Below, piece by piece: positions 46,513-58,384 of a stretch of 64,000 nucleotides of DNA (position 1 is the first letter of the stretch; every line of letters begins with the position of its first letter). The position numbers were made by a program, and so were the translations under genes. Under the pieces are notes generated by a model. That model searched no databases, was not told where the DNA came from, and saw only the letters and a list, made by a program, of their open reading frames with translations. Source of the stretch: Voacanga thouarsii (taxonomy: Eukaryota > Streptophyta > Magnoliopsida > Gentianales > Apocynaceae); NCBI GenBank assembly GCA_026120185.1, contig JANUWF010001719.1:2380501-2444500 (forward strand). Direction: 5' to 3'.

Positions 46513-48711
46513 AAAAAAAATAAAAAGTGAGAGAAAAAAAAGAAAAAGCGAGTCCTCAACATCGGTATGATGAAATAATGGTACTTGCGTCGATTCGCCA
46601 TTGTTGAGTCAAATGAAGCAATCAGTGTGCGGACTATAAAAATTCAAATTTTAATTATTTTTTTTAAATTTAAAATCTTTAAAAAAATTTATAAAAAATA
46701 CTATCAAATTATTTATATCTTTTATTTTTTAGTTATTTTATATTCTTAACAAATTTTATATACTTTAAAATATCTTAAATAATTATTTTCGATAAAAATA
46801 TAATTTTTACCATTTTAAAAAAGAGTAAAAATGTCACAACAATTACATTTTTCCTCTAATATATTCTAATAACTACCCATTTCTCTCTATCTACTGAATT
46901 CACCCCAAATTCATATGAGAATATATTGGAAGGAAAATATAATTAGTGGGATATTTTTAATCCTTCTAAAAATAAAGAAAATTTTACCTTTACTCGAAAC
47001 AACCATTTATAATATTTTAGATTAAATATAATTTGTTAAGAATATAAAAAACAAAAAAAAAACAAAAAATATAAATTATGAAATATAAATAGATCGATGG
47101 TATTTTTTATAATTTTAAAAATAAAAATATTTATAGATTTGCATTTCACTCTCGTAATTTTAAAAAAACTATAACCTTTTCCTAAACATTATCTTTTCTA
47201 TTGACTTTGCCCTTAATTTCAATTTTGTGAAGATTTTTTCTTTCTTTTATGGATAAAAAAATAATATTGGCAGCATATGCATTTTATTGTTTGCCTAAAT
47301 GGAAAAAAAAAAAAAAAAGAAGGTAAATTGCGTGAATCTGAAGCCTAACATGTAATTTACATGTCATGTAGTTGCTTTGTCAACAGTCCTTTAGATGTGT
47401 TTGGGCTTTACCTTGGCTGTGTTCGGGCATCCTACCTAGTCTATGAAAGTACCTAATTATCTTTCCTCAGGAAACAGAAGAGTGAATTTTTCAGGTAAGC
47501 CCAAAAGCTCGTCGCTTTGTCCATTTGATTGTGGGTTGAGCTCTTGAGCTAAGATGGTTATGGATCAGAATTGTAGCCCAATTTTGTATACCGAGTTTGA
47601 ACTTTAAAAATTGAGTATAGAACTAGACAAAATGTGAATTCTTGAGCGTAGCCCAAGACCTTTTAACTGAAAGGCCCAACGAGGAAGGCCTTTACCTAAT
47701 TTAGAAGTAAATCTTTAGATAAATATATTAATATTATTTTAAAGATTATTTATAAATACGTGAAGAAATATATATATACATATACATATTGTAAGTAGTA
47801 TTTATTGAATTAGATAATATTTTACTTCTTCCAAATTGAAATAATATTATATTATTCCTAATAAAATTTGTAAATACTTGTTAATTTGACTTTTTAAGAT
47901 GTATTTATGTTTTCTGAACTTGTATTCTTAATTAATTATTAAAAATATTCAAAGATGAATATTGTTGCTTAAGAATATTCATAATAATTATTCTTAATTA
48001 TTATTAATTATTTATGTTCCTAATTTCTTTTATATGCATCTTTGCTTCTTGCATCTTTGAAATTTTAATATTGCTACTTGTTTCACTGAATTTCGTAAGT
48101 CAATCTCACCTTTTTCTCCTTATACAAACCATCTTTTCACATGTCTAGGATTGCTTGCCCACAAATCAATAGTAGTATTTTCTTTGTATATATCATATTT
48201 CTTCTCTCATTAGTCTTTCTCTCTTTTTTGTTTCTTTCATTTCATTCAAGTTTTGGTTTCTCTGTTTGCAGCTACTAAAATAATGTGAAAGATGAGGAAG
48301 CAAAGGTGCCTTAGAGAGTCGAAGAAATGAGAACAGAAGATCACTTATTTAACACCACAAAAATAGGTTCTTGGCTCAATTCCCATTCGTGTTTTACCCA
48401 TATGTATCATCCCGCATAAGGAAAATTTTAAAACAAAAAAAGCACCATAAAAAAGAAATGAGAACAGAAGATCACTTATTATTTAAATATTGTTCAATTT
48501 GTGATCCACGACAAAATTTTGATTTGATTCTTGTGATTCAGGGAATAGGAAGTATGTAGTTAATAATATTCCTTTTCTGCTAAATTTTGTCAACTAAATG
48601 GTGAAATATATTTGAATTGGACTTTAAAGATTCAGTGAAGAAGGAAAATAAAAGGGAAAAGAAAGGGCATTCTGCAAGATTCAGTCAAAGATTTTCAAGC
48701 ATTATACAGTG
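46513..48711. other. AT-rich intergenic stretch, no gene recognised
   Basis: No gene is seen. A 25-bp direct repeat (AAATGAGAACAGAAGATCAC and onward) occurs near 48326 and 48458. The short open frame across 48371-48559 contains one copy and has no recognisable family. Confidence 0.5.
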
Positions 48712-49750
48712 TCAAGATTTCAATTTCAGTACAGTTATTAATATCACCATGTCTTTGCGTGTCCTCTTCTTCAATCTCTCTGGCAACTTAGTAGAAACAG
48801 AATCAACATCTCCAAACTCTCCATGCTCTCCATGTCTGTCCTCCAAATTTAACCATTCTTCTAGCAACATGGCACGCTCCTCCTTGTGCTCTGGGGCTGC
48901 AAATTGAGGATAGCGAAGCCCTCTTTAAAAAATCTGCTTGGCACACCTGAGATATTTTGTTAAATCTGTTGATTCTTGTATAGCAGCTGCCTCAAATCTT
49001 GCATAACTTATCCACACCTTCATGTGTTTTGTTAGATTAAGCATTCTTTCATATAGACTCTGAGCTCTTTCAAATTCACCCTTGATATCTCAAAATTAAT
49101 ATATGCCTTCCACAATAATTCTGGGGTATCAAGCATAGGTTGATCAATTGCAAGCTCAAACAGGGCTCTTGGTCGATCAAATTCAGCCAATGATATGTCC
49201 AACTCAGCAAATTTAATCCAAACGTAACAATTCTCTAGAGACATTTCAAATATTTCTCAGACAACTTTCTATAGCGTTCAACTTGATGCAATTGTACCTC
49301 CATCCCAATATACTCCTTAAAACTTGTTTTTGCATGCCATTCCAATAGCATTTCCAAGAATTGATCTTCACCCTGCCAGATTTAATTGACAGATCTCAAA
49401 CCTAGCAGCCAACAACTAAACCTTCGAAAATGAAAATTTCTGATGAGGAATCAACTTGATGCATGATTGATACACATCTCTGGCGCGTTTTATATCCTGA
49501 GCATCAACTTTCTCGCAAAAAGCATAGCCGATTCAGAGGTATATATATCTTTGCCAAAAACATTTCTCCTCTGCAAGAGGAACTTGCACAATTGCCCTCT
49601 CGTATAATTCCTTAATCCTCTGTTTGTTTCCCAGGCTTTCTTCTAAATGAATGTATCCAAGCCAGGCATCATAGTTAAAAGGATTTTTTCTAACTTTGTC
49701 TTCATACTTAAACCTTTTCTTTGCCACGATAGCATCCTTGATGTCTTCTC
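48712..49750 (-). pseudogene. Crooked-neck-like splicing factor, C-terminal half
   Basis: Read on the minus strand from the hAT insertion at 49750, the sequence continues the crooked-neck (CLF1/Syf3) protein: [82 protein letters not shown] and [14 protein letters not shown]. It ends with RAMLLEEWLNLED and KLPERLKKR before a TGA at 48712-48714. These are HAT (half-a-TPR) repeats of a scaffold in the spliceosomal Prp19/NTC complex. Many stops and frameshifts (for example after RYIYL and EICQLNLAG) make it dead. No introns interrupt the repeats. The N-terminal half is at 55130-55860, displaced by the hAT element. Confidence 0.92.
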
Positions 49751-49770
49751 TAGCATTGGCCAGTGGGCAG

Positions 49771-51795
49771 TGAGGGACGAAAAACAGATAGCATCATGCA
49801 GTTACGAGAAAAACAGAGGGAAAAAAACCGCAAGCCTTAAAGGCCACACGGAAGCGTGAAGATCATACCTTTGCGCTCCTTAAGCCTTCTAAGTTGAGTA
49901 GAAGTAGATTGAACAACAGGAATTGCTTCGCTTTGCCCACTTGAAGAAGCTTCCAGTTGAAAACCCGCTAGTCTTCTACTTCGCCTTGTTTGCATGAACG
50001 CCAAGCTTTTTAGCTCTCGAAATATTCTTCTGCCCAACCTCTAGTCGGTGAACACAATGGTGAGGAGGAACGGTCTCAAATCTCCTTGGTTCTCTTACTA
50101 TTGGTTAGCAAAGAAAACAAGAAGAAACAGAGAAGGAGGGAGGCGTGAGAGTGAGAGAGTGGCGTGAGGCTCTGTGTTGGTTAGGAGATTAGGGTTTTCC
50201 TCTACTAGAGACTTATTTATTGGTTAGCTAAAATTAGGTCTCTCAATCTCTGATAAACATATCCCCGGGATATCATATTTCAACACACCCGAATGTTATC
50301 CTGAGAATCAGTTTGGCTTAACCCTAAACTCTTCTTAACCGTATCTAGAAAAAACCCTATGGTCCAAGCTATTGGACCAAAATAAATTTTATTATTTTTC
50401 TTGGACCCAAAAGGCCCAAAATAATAAACATTAATTATTTATTTCCTGGGCTTATATAAACAACCCAATAAATAATTAATGAGCCCAAATGAACCATAAC
50501 AATTAACCTTTAATTATTTATTTCTTGGGCCTATATAAATAATCCAATAAATAATTAAACATTAATTATTTCTCCTAATTTAAGCCCAGGTTAATTTTCT
50601 AATTATTCATACTGGACCTAGGCCCTGAATAATTAATTAACCAATTAAACCAGATAATTAATTTCTCTCAACTCCTATTTTATTTATTTATTTATTTTAT
50701 TCCAGTCTAATAATAAATTAGACTTCCTGAACAGAATAAAATAAAATAAAATAAAATCCTCTTCAATTGAGACCAATTCCTCAACCCAAAATTAGTTAGG
50801 ACTTATGGGCTATTCTGAGGATCAAAAAGACACATCGCCTTGGCTGCTAAAATGACTAAAATACCCCTACTATATAAATAGCTGTATTTTACATTTTAAA
50901 TATTTCCTAATATTACCATAAGGAAATATTGACCCCAAGGACAATGCTGCATTAGCAAAGTCTCCGACCTACAAGTGAAATGACTAAAATACCCCTCTAC
51001 ACATCGCCGTACATTTAGAGATGAAGAAGTGTACTAACACCCCTCTAAATGACATCTACCATCCTTAGACTTCTAGTATAATGATCCACGACTTCCTGGA
51101 GTGTTTTCTCTTTCCAAGGGAGCTACACTAAAGCAAACATCCAAGTCATGTTTCCTAGGGCCCTGGACATTTTAGACCATTCGGACAACCACAAGAGGCG
51201 ATATAGTGCAGAAACTTTCTTGTACAAGTCTGTCTTAACTAACTAGTCACACACATACCCAACATGCAAGTATATTGGCCCTACGATAGAACCTCAACTA
51301 TAGCAAATCAAAGTATATGCTTCCAGCTTCGCCAGACCACCAACTCATACTCAAGTCGTAGAGTACTAGTCCACACTGTAGTGGTAGTAGTCTAGGTTTC
51401 TATCATATAGTACTTTTAGAAAGCACTATTACAGGTCCTGTCTTACGTATTCGAAATACGCTTATGTCATGAAGTGAGTGGACTACTCACTGGCTAAAGG
51501 TAAGCCATTCTCCATTTGAAATTCATAACATAATAACCTAAGCATGATGAGGTTCCCAGTCTCATCAATAGGTTAAGAACAAATATTTGTGTGTTAAATA
51601 ACCCGTGATCCATACCTTACTGTGAAAGATCACCATTCATATGGATCACTTATTTAAACACAATGGGTCTGTTCCAAACGAAAATCGTGCACAAACAAAA
51701 AGTAAATTCACAAATAATTTTTGAAAATAAATTCTTTTATTAAAATATTTGATTTTACATCAGAAACCTAGTCTAAGAGAGCATACAATCCAACA
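49771..51795 (-). repeat. Solo LTR of the 2-kb copia family (copy B)
   Basis: On the minus strand it starts TGTTGGATTGTATGC at 51795 and ends CCCTCA at 49771, 2025 bp. A perfect target duplication GGCAG lies at 49766-49770 and 51796-51800, within the hAT terminal region. No internal sequence is present, so the full element was reduced to one LTR by recombination. It aligns with copies A and C along its whole length and carries the basic open frame described separately. Confidence 0.95.
49869..50037 (-). other. LTR-embedded basic open frame with splice-donor-like end (copy B)
   Basis: Within the 3' (U5) part of the LTR, an ATG at 50037 or 49995 opens a frame encoding MQTRRSRRLAGFQLEASSS and ending QLRRLKERK at a donor-like AAAG-GTATG (GT at 49868-49867). 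The equivalent place in copy C reads MPRRSRRIAGFSPELLS and ends RTRR at AGAG-GTATT. Copy A keeps an AAGAGGTATG at the same place but a mutated frame. The peptide is basic and could act as a nuclear-localisation or nucleic-acid-binding leader. I do not recognise a family, and the spliced use is inference. Confidence 0.5.
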
Positions 51796-52535
51796 GGCAG
51801 GTTCAGCCCGCCAAGCCAGCGTGTCGGGTCGGGTCGGGCCCGGCTCGGCTAGAAGGCCAAACCGGCCACTGTTCACCGGGCCGGGCCTAAGGCCAGTCCA
51901 GGCCAGGGGCAAAAACCCCTGGCCCGCCACAAGTCGGCCAGCACGAAAGAGCCGTTCTCTTTTTTTTTTTACATTTTAACCCCTAAAACGGCTAATATAT
52001 ATATATATTTAACATTTTAGTCTCTAATGGTTATATTCTCCATTCTAACCCCCAAAACTCTATAAATACCCTCCAATTCAATTCAAAACTCATCAAACAC
52101 TCTCTAATTCTCTCAAACTCTCTCCAATTCTTTCAAACTCTCTTATTTTCATTCATCTTTCTCTCATAATCCTCAAGTCTCTTCATTTCCTCTACAAAAA
52201 ATATTAAAATAGAAGTTATTTTTGTGTTATACTTTTTAAATTCTTCAAGAAAGTTTTCATATTTTGAAAGATTGTTAAGTGGCGGAATAATAGATACAAG
52301 AAGTAAAGCTCCACAAAATATTGTTATTCTTGGTCATCAACTAGTTAATATTTCTTAATCTTACATTCTTATTTTTTAGCTTTATTAATTGTTTATTTAT
52401 TTTAGTTATTTGTTTAATTTTTAAGTTAATTTGTTATTTATATTTTTAATTCTCTTATTTCGTTATTTGTTAATACTTTATTTTATTTTTTGAACTTTTA
52501 TTTGAATTTTGATTTCTTTCTTTCTTTTTTAAATA

Positions 52536-54685
52536 ATGGATCCAAATCAATATAATTATTTTTCTTCATCACAATCATCTGCACATTTTGATTTTAATAT
52601 AAATCCAACCTTAAATTTAATAAATAATGAAATAGGTAATGAAAATGAAGGCCCTAGTAGGCCTACACCTAGCGTTAATGTTTCACAATCACAACCAACT
52701 CCAACTATTAATCCTAATAAATCTAATATAGGTGAGGATGATGTTGAAACAATGGATATTATAACTAAAGCAAAAATATCTATGGTTTAAAATCTTTTTG
52801 AAAAGGATAATGATAATGATAAGAAAACATGTAAAATTTGTAGGGTAGTATATGCACATAAGAAGGGAGGAGGGACGGAAATATTAGTTAGATATATGAA
52901 AATATCATATAATGATTGGTTAGAAAACCTACTTAAACAACAATAAATACGTACTACATGAGGTCAAATTATTGATAATTTTTAATATGATCACAGAAAA
53001 AATAGAAGTGGATTTTCTAAAATGATTATTCAAACTAAATTACCTTTTAATTTTGCACAAAATTCACATTATGAATAATATATGCAAAATAATTATCAAC
53101 CAGTATGGAAAAGGATTCCTAGAATAACGTTAAAAATGATATAATAAAGATATATAAAGAAATGAAAGAGTATCTAATTGCTATGTTTAATTCTTGTAAT
53201 TGAAAATTTGCTCTTACTTGTGATGGTTGGACTGCAATTGCTAATAAGTTTTATTTGTGCATTACATGTCATTGGATAGATCATGATTGGTTAGTACAAA
53301 AACGAACTATTTGTTTTAAATTATTTGAATATCTCCATGTAAGTAGTAGTATAGCTAGAATGATTACTCAAATATGTCGTAAATATATAATTTTAAATAA
53401 AACTATTTCTATTTCTTTAGATAATACTTCAAATAATGATTTTGTCATAACAATTTTGAAAAATCCTATGAATCATATGTTAGGTGGTATTTTATTTCAT
53501 ACTAGGTGTGCTTGTCATATACTTAATTTGTGTATTAAGGAATGATATAAATATGTTGATGATATTATTAATATAATTAGAAATGTTGTTTTATTTATTA
53601 AAACCTCCTCAACTAGGTAACAAAATTTTAAGGTATTATGTCGAGAATAAGGTGTATTTTTTAAAAAATTTAGATTAGATTTTAAAACTAGATGGAACTC
53701 AACTTTAGATATGTTTAAAAGTGTTATACCTTTTCAAAACCAACTTATTGAATTTTGTAATAGTAACAATTTTCAACCTCCACTAACTGAAACTCATTTT
53801 GAAAATTATATTGCACTTTCAACATTTTTATTTACTTTCAAAGAAGCCACTGAACTTTTATCCGGATCTTATTATCCTACTACTTATCATATTCTTTCAA
53901 CACTTGCTAAGGTAGCACATATTTTTTGTGAGTATATGGATCATCCCCTATATGGTTGTTTTTTGAGAAGTATGTTTGAAAAATATAAAAAATATTATGA
54001 AGATATTCTTATTTTATATTGTATGGCATTGTGTATAAATTCTCGAGTAAAAACAGCTGAATTTCATAGTATTATTGAATATTTATATGAAACATTAGAT
54101 TTTGATGAATCTCAAATACTTAGGCAATATATGATAAAAGATATAAAAGATAAAACGGCTAAAACTCTATCTAACATGTATAATTTGTATGAGTTTGAAT
54201 CTTCTTGTTTTGATTCTCCTAGTTTAAGTAAGCAAGCTTCATCATCATCTAGCAGTCACTTTCAACCACCACGAAAATCTACCTCTTCAATTTCATTAAT
54301 ATTCAATCTATGGGGTATTATGAAACATCAAAAAAGATTATCTACAACCTACAACGAGATGGTAATTTACGAGATGCAGCCATTGGTAGAAAATGAGGAT
54401 CAATATTTTGATATTTGTGGTTGCTGAAAGGCTTATATAAGTCAATACCCCATTTTATCTAAAATGGCATGTAATCTTTTGACACCACCAGTCTCCATAG
54501 TGCCATCAGAAAGCGTCTTCAGTAAGAGCGCTCGAACAATCGATGAAAGAAGATCTCAATTGACTTTTCAAACTTTGGAGATGTTAATGTGTTGTAGTAG
54601 TTGGTTCGCAGTCGAAGATATGACGGCTAATTCGTAGATTATTGATGATGACTCAGATGATGAATGTGGTGAGCCAAGTAATTAG
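52536..54685 (+). pseudogene. hAT transposase, broken (copy 2)
   Basis: Starts MDPNQYNYFSSSQSSAHFDF at 52536, nearly identical to the start of the copy at 14868, and is colinear with it throughout. The BED finger remnant (CKIC) is near 52830. The catalytic-fold block at 53255-53545 reads ISISLDNTSNND and RCACHILNLC, and the C-terminal hATC block runs from about 54400 to 54640. Here the dimerisation segment VPSESVFSKSARTIDERRSQ (about 54495-54555) is intact, unlike in copy 1. Stops occur after MVENLF-type sequence at 52788, near 52945, 53205, 53543 and 54427, so the protein cannot be made. The TAG at 54683-54685 is the likely ancestral end. Confidence 0.9.
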
Positions 54686-55129
54686 TTTAGTATTCTTGTA
54701 ATTAGGAATTTAGGATAAGTAATATTATGTATTTAATTTTATTTGTAGGATGTTTATTCTATTTTTAAATTTTGATCATTGTAATATTTTTAAGAGGTTT
54801 AGACATCAAGTCCACCTCTTATGTAATTTTTATTTTATTAATTAATAAAACAGGTAGGGTCCAAGCCAAACCTCCCACCATTTCAAGGTGATTTTTTATA
54901 ATTTTAAAAAATCCTGTTATTTAAGTAAGAATAAAAAAATTACAAAATAGTTAAATATGAAAAAAAAAGAGAATAAACCCGCGGGCCTGGGCCGTGCCGG
55001 GCCCAAGGCTTCTAGCCTAGGGACCAGCCCACCTTTCTTTGGGACCGGCCCGCACACCCCGTTAGCCTATCCTCAAGCCCAGCCCAGCATGGCCCGAAAC
55101 CGTGCGGGACGGCTCAGGTGTCAATGCTG

Positions 55130-55860
55130 GTCTTCTCTGTCTCCGTATATTATCAAGGCCAAATTTATAAATGCATCTAACTTTCTCAAACTCCTTCTGC
55201 CTCTCTTCAAACTTTGCAAAGGCCAAAATAATTGCTCTACATCCTCATCATTCGACATCTTCTCCACAGCTTTTTCATAACAATTCTTGACTCGCGCTAT
55301 ATCCCCGTTCTTCATCTCAAACTTAGCATACTTAATCCAAGCATTAACCTTCATATGGCATTGCAAAAAACTCTCAAAAAACATCCTGGCCCTCTCCACC
55401 TCACTATACCTTAACTCAAACTTAATATAGGATAGCCAATCTCTGCTGGTTCGGCTGCCACTTCATCCACCTTTCAAAAATTTGTCTTGCACCCGCAACA
55501 TTACCAAGCATCTCCTCCATGTGAATAAATTTATACTATAACTGATCAACTTGAGGCAAAATCGTGACAGCCTTGTCCCAAACATTGCGAGCATGATTCA
55601 TGAACTTATGTTCCATCTCAAATTTGGCATATTTCAAACAAATAGAGGGATCTAGATAATTTACCTCAAGATCACACTTCCAAATCGAACGACCTCAATT
55701 GAAATCTTTTTGGGACTTTTCCCATCTGGCGTAAATCACCCAAATTGCCTGGTTCTATCGAGCACGACGAATTTGGTCTTCAAATTGTTTTCTTTTCTGG
55801 AGATAGTAGTCTGCAAACTCGCTAGAATCGGTGACCTTCTGAATTGTGGGGCGGAATTCA
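55130..55860 (-). pseudogene. Crooked-neck-like splicing factor, N-terminal half
   Basis: Minus-strand frames give KVTDSSEFADYYLQKRKQFE, then [76 protein letters not shown] and WIKYAKFEMKNGDIARVKN, the successive HAT repeats of crooked-neck proteins. Stops interrupt it (for example after IRRAR, after VDQL and before ELRYSEVERA). A one-base loss follows EQLF, and part of a repeat is missing before YGDRED at the hAT junction. Reading continues into 49750 across the hAT element with the duplicated GTCTTCTC. The first tens of residues of the family are missing. No introns are seen across 1.7 kb of coding-equivalent sequence, which suggests a retrocopy. Confidence 0.92.
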
Positions 55861-56111
55861 AAACTATGAACGAAGCCCACATAAATTGCCACAAATTCTT
55901 TCCTAATAAAAGAGTGAGGTGAGTCATAAACCATATTAATAGTAAGAGCACTGAGTGCAGAAGGTCTATTCAGTATAGCTACTCTTAATTTAGCTCTTCC
56001 TTCTACTAAAATAGCCAAGAGTTTAACGTGTCATGTGCTTCTTAAAACAATTTTATCACAATTTATCTGAATTCAATAAATTTAGAGATAATCTTTACAT
56101 TAAAAAAAAAA

Positions 56112-56710
56112 AAGCTTTACAGCTTTTAGTTTTGAGGAATTAGAGTGGGTATCGGTAGCCAAGAGTTCAATGTATCCTGTGCTTCTCTTAAAATAACCTT
56201 ATCTCAATCTATTTGAATTCAATAAATTTAAAGATAACCTCAACATTAAAAAAAAAAAAACAGTTGACTGTTCAATATTTTTTTATAAAAAAATTATTGT
56301 GAATTCAACACAAAGGGATAATGCCACTTGACCCAATCTGCCATATGTTAATACGGGAATATGTCAATTTTGCCACATTGTCACTGCAGAAGGGTTCCTC
56401 TTTGGCTTATAAAGCTTTACAACTTTTAGTTTTGGGGAATTGGGATGGGCATCGGTAACCAAGAGTTCAACGTATCCTGTGCTTTTCTTAAAACAACCTT
56501 ATCTCAATCTATCTAAATTCAAAAAATTTAGAGATAACCTCCACGTTAAAAGAAAAAAAAAAAGCTAACTGTTCAATTTTTTTTAATAAAAAAATTAATG
56601 TGAATTCAACACACTACATAGTTCAAAGGGACAATGCCACTTGACCAAATGTGCCACATGTCAATTTTGCCATATGTCACCAAAGAGGGTTCCTCTTTGG
56701 CTTATATATA
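56112..56710. repeat. Two-copy tandem repeat of about 297 bp
   Basis: A unit beginning AAGCTTTACAGCTTTTAGTT at 56112 recurs at 56410 with modest divergence. Each unit ends GGTTCCTCTTTGGCTTATA. A third partial copy (GTGTCATGTGCTTCTTAAAA and onward) precedes it at about 56026. The array ends at TATATATATAGATTTTGCGT, where GCGT and ACGC near 56720-56737 could pair as a weak hairpin. It could be part of a small rolling-circle element. Confidence 0.8.
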
Positions 56711-57128
56711 TATAGATTTTGCGTTGCATCCCCACGCCCCTAAAAAAAATAAAAGATAGAAAAAAAAATTTGTTCTTCTCTTTCGAGTCAAATAGAAAAC
56801 ATATGTATTTTTTTAAAGTGATTATATATATATGGAAGTAAATTACTTTTATCTTGTTTGGTTAGGATACAAGAAAAGTAAACAAATTTTTTGTTTATTA
56901 TATTAGATTTACTATTATATTATTACATTTATTATTTAATAAGTGAAAAAGAAAGGACATACCTGTCTTTTAACTTTCTTTCACATTCTAGTGACTCTAA
57001 GCGGGGAAGATTTGCTAATATCCCCCAATTTACTTTCACTATTATTACTTAATTTTTTTAAAGTATTTATATCAAGATTTACTTTGCCTCCTCAACTACT
57101 ACCTTTTTTTACTGCAAGCATAGTGTTA

Positions 57129-57340
57129 TCTAAATGTATATTCTAATTATGAAGAAGGGAGTAAATTGTCATTATAAATTATTTATGTAATTTTTATTAT
57201 TTTTTTACCTTCTCAAAATATTTAATGAATGGTTTGGATTTCATAGAAGATATGCATCCTGTTATAAATATCTGTGTATTTTATTATGAATGGTTTAAGA
57301 TTTATTTGGTCATAATGGATAATTTAGTTATTTCACAATA
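57129..57340 (+). other. Helitron-like 5' terminus shared with 31463
   Basis: TCTAAATGTATATTCTAA at 57129, preceded by A, repeats the start at 31463, while the DNA upstream of the two sites is unrelated. Downstream similarity to the 288-bp repeat family continues (GGGAGTAAATTGTC, then TGAATGGTTTAAGATTTATTTGGTCAT, then TAATTTAGTTATT) to about 57340. Gene fragments of a sirtuin and a calcium ATPase follow on the same strand, with no 3' terminus found before the copia LTR at 61843. Confidence 0.45.
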
Positions 57341-58384
57341 TTTTTAACTTTTTTAATTATCAGGTTATGATTTAATAATGTCCCTCCGTATTTACTAATA
57401 TGACAAATCATCATTTATTCCCTTTGATTCTCTTTCCTTTGTCTTTTCCACTTATTCTGATGTTTCTCAACAATTCTTCTCTCCTCGTTTCTCTTCATCA
57501 TTTTGATGTTTGGTTTTGATGATCTCCCCAAAAAGACAAACATTGATGCAAAGAATAAGAATAGAATTGCTACATCCCCTGTATTAGTAAGAAAATAAGA
57601 GTGCAAGAACCAGAAGAATATTCTCCCGTACATCCATCATATGCATTAGATGAAATAGGTCCCTTTATTCTCGTTTTCAAAGAATAGGGAGTCATTAATC
57701 GTCAAACTCCAAGTCACTAAACCAATTAAAAGAGGAAAATCTTGCAACGTTTGGCAAGGAAATTTCAATTTCGCAATGCTCATCAGACTCCGACACTTAA
57801 TTTTCCAGTTAGCAATTTGTCTTGGATTAGGGCTTTTCTAATGCTCATCTTTTTCTTTTGGCTTTATTATTGTCCTTATAATGCTACTTTCTGGACTTTT
57901 GTCCATATTCATATAACTTAACTTTCTCATCCTCATTTTTTATGCTTTGGATTTTTCTATTATCTACAAAATTATTCTTGTCTGATTGATTGTATTCAAT
58001 CCATTCTATATGGTCTTGCTTTTTGTGCTATTAGCAAAGTGGATTAGTTACTCACTTTCACTCTCTCTAATGTTTACTTGTACAATCCTCTTTAGTCCTT
58101 CATGGTTATTTCTTTATTATGCCAACCAATTTTATCATGCCTTATGCTAATTTGTATTAATTTAGTTATTCATTTATTTTGTTGGAGATTGGCCAGGTTT
58201 AGTCATAAAAAATGAGTATGTAACTGTTCTTTATACTGTAGATTCTCTGAGATTTTGGTCTTTTTCTATTTGAATCAACTTTTTTTTTCAAACCTATAAC
58301 ACATTTATGGATAAATAATATAAGGTTCTTTTAGAATCTTTAATGTTAGTTGTTATTGTGATTGACTCTTCGTTTCAATTGCAG

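Larger units (their letters stand above)
49751..55129 (+). mobile_element. hAT DNA transposon, copy 2, in the crooked-neck pseudogene, with nested solo LTR
   Basis: The left end TAGCATTGGCCAGTGGGCAG (49751-49770) matches the terminal repeat of the hAT element at 12372-15583, and the right end (CAGCATTGACAC on the minus strand, ending 55129) is its imperfect inverted partner. A perfect 8-bp duplication GTCTTCTC flanks it (49743-49750 and 55130-55137). A copia solo LTR sits 20 bp inside the left end. Without the LTR and its 5-bp duplication the element is about 3349 bp, similar to copy 1. GC-rich subterminal arrays of GGCCCG/GGGTCGG type occur at about 51805-51945 and 54978-55115. Confidence 0.95.

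Noticed and set aside
51749..51979. Plus-strand frame rich in Gly, Pro and Arg
   Set aside because: It runs from the LTR into the GC-rich subterminal array of the hAT element; non-coding.
54957..55280. Plus-strand 107-codon frame
   Set aside because: Spans the hAT right terminus and the antisense of the crooked-neck pseudogene.
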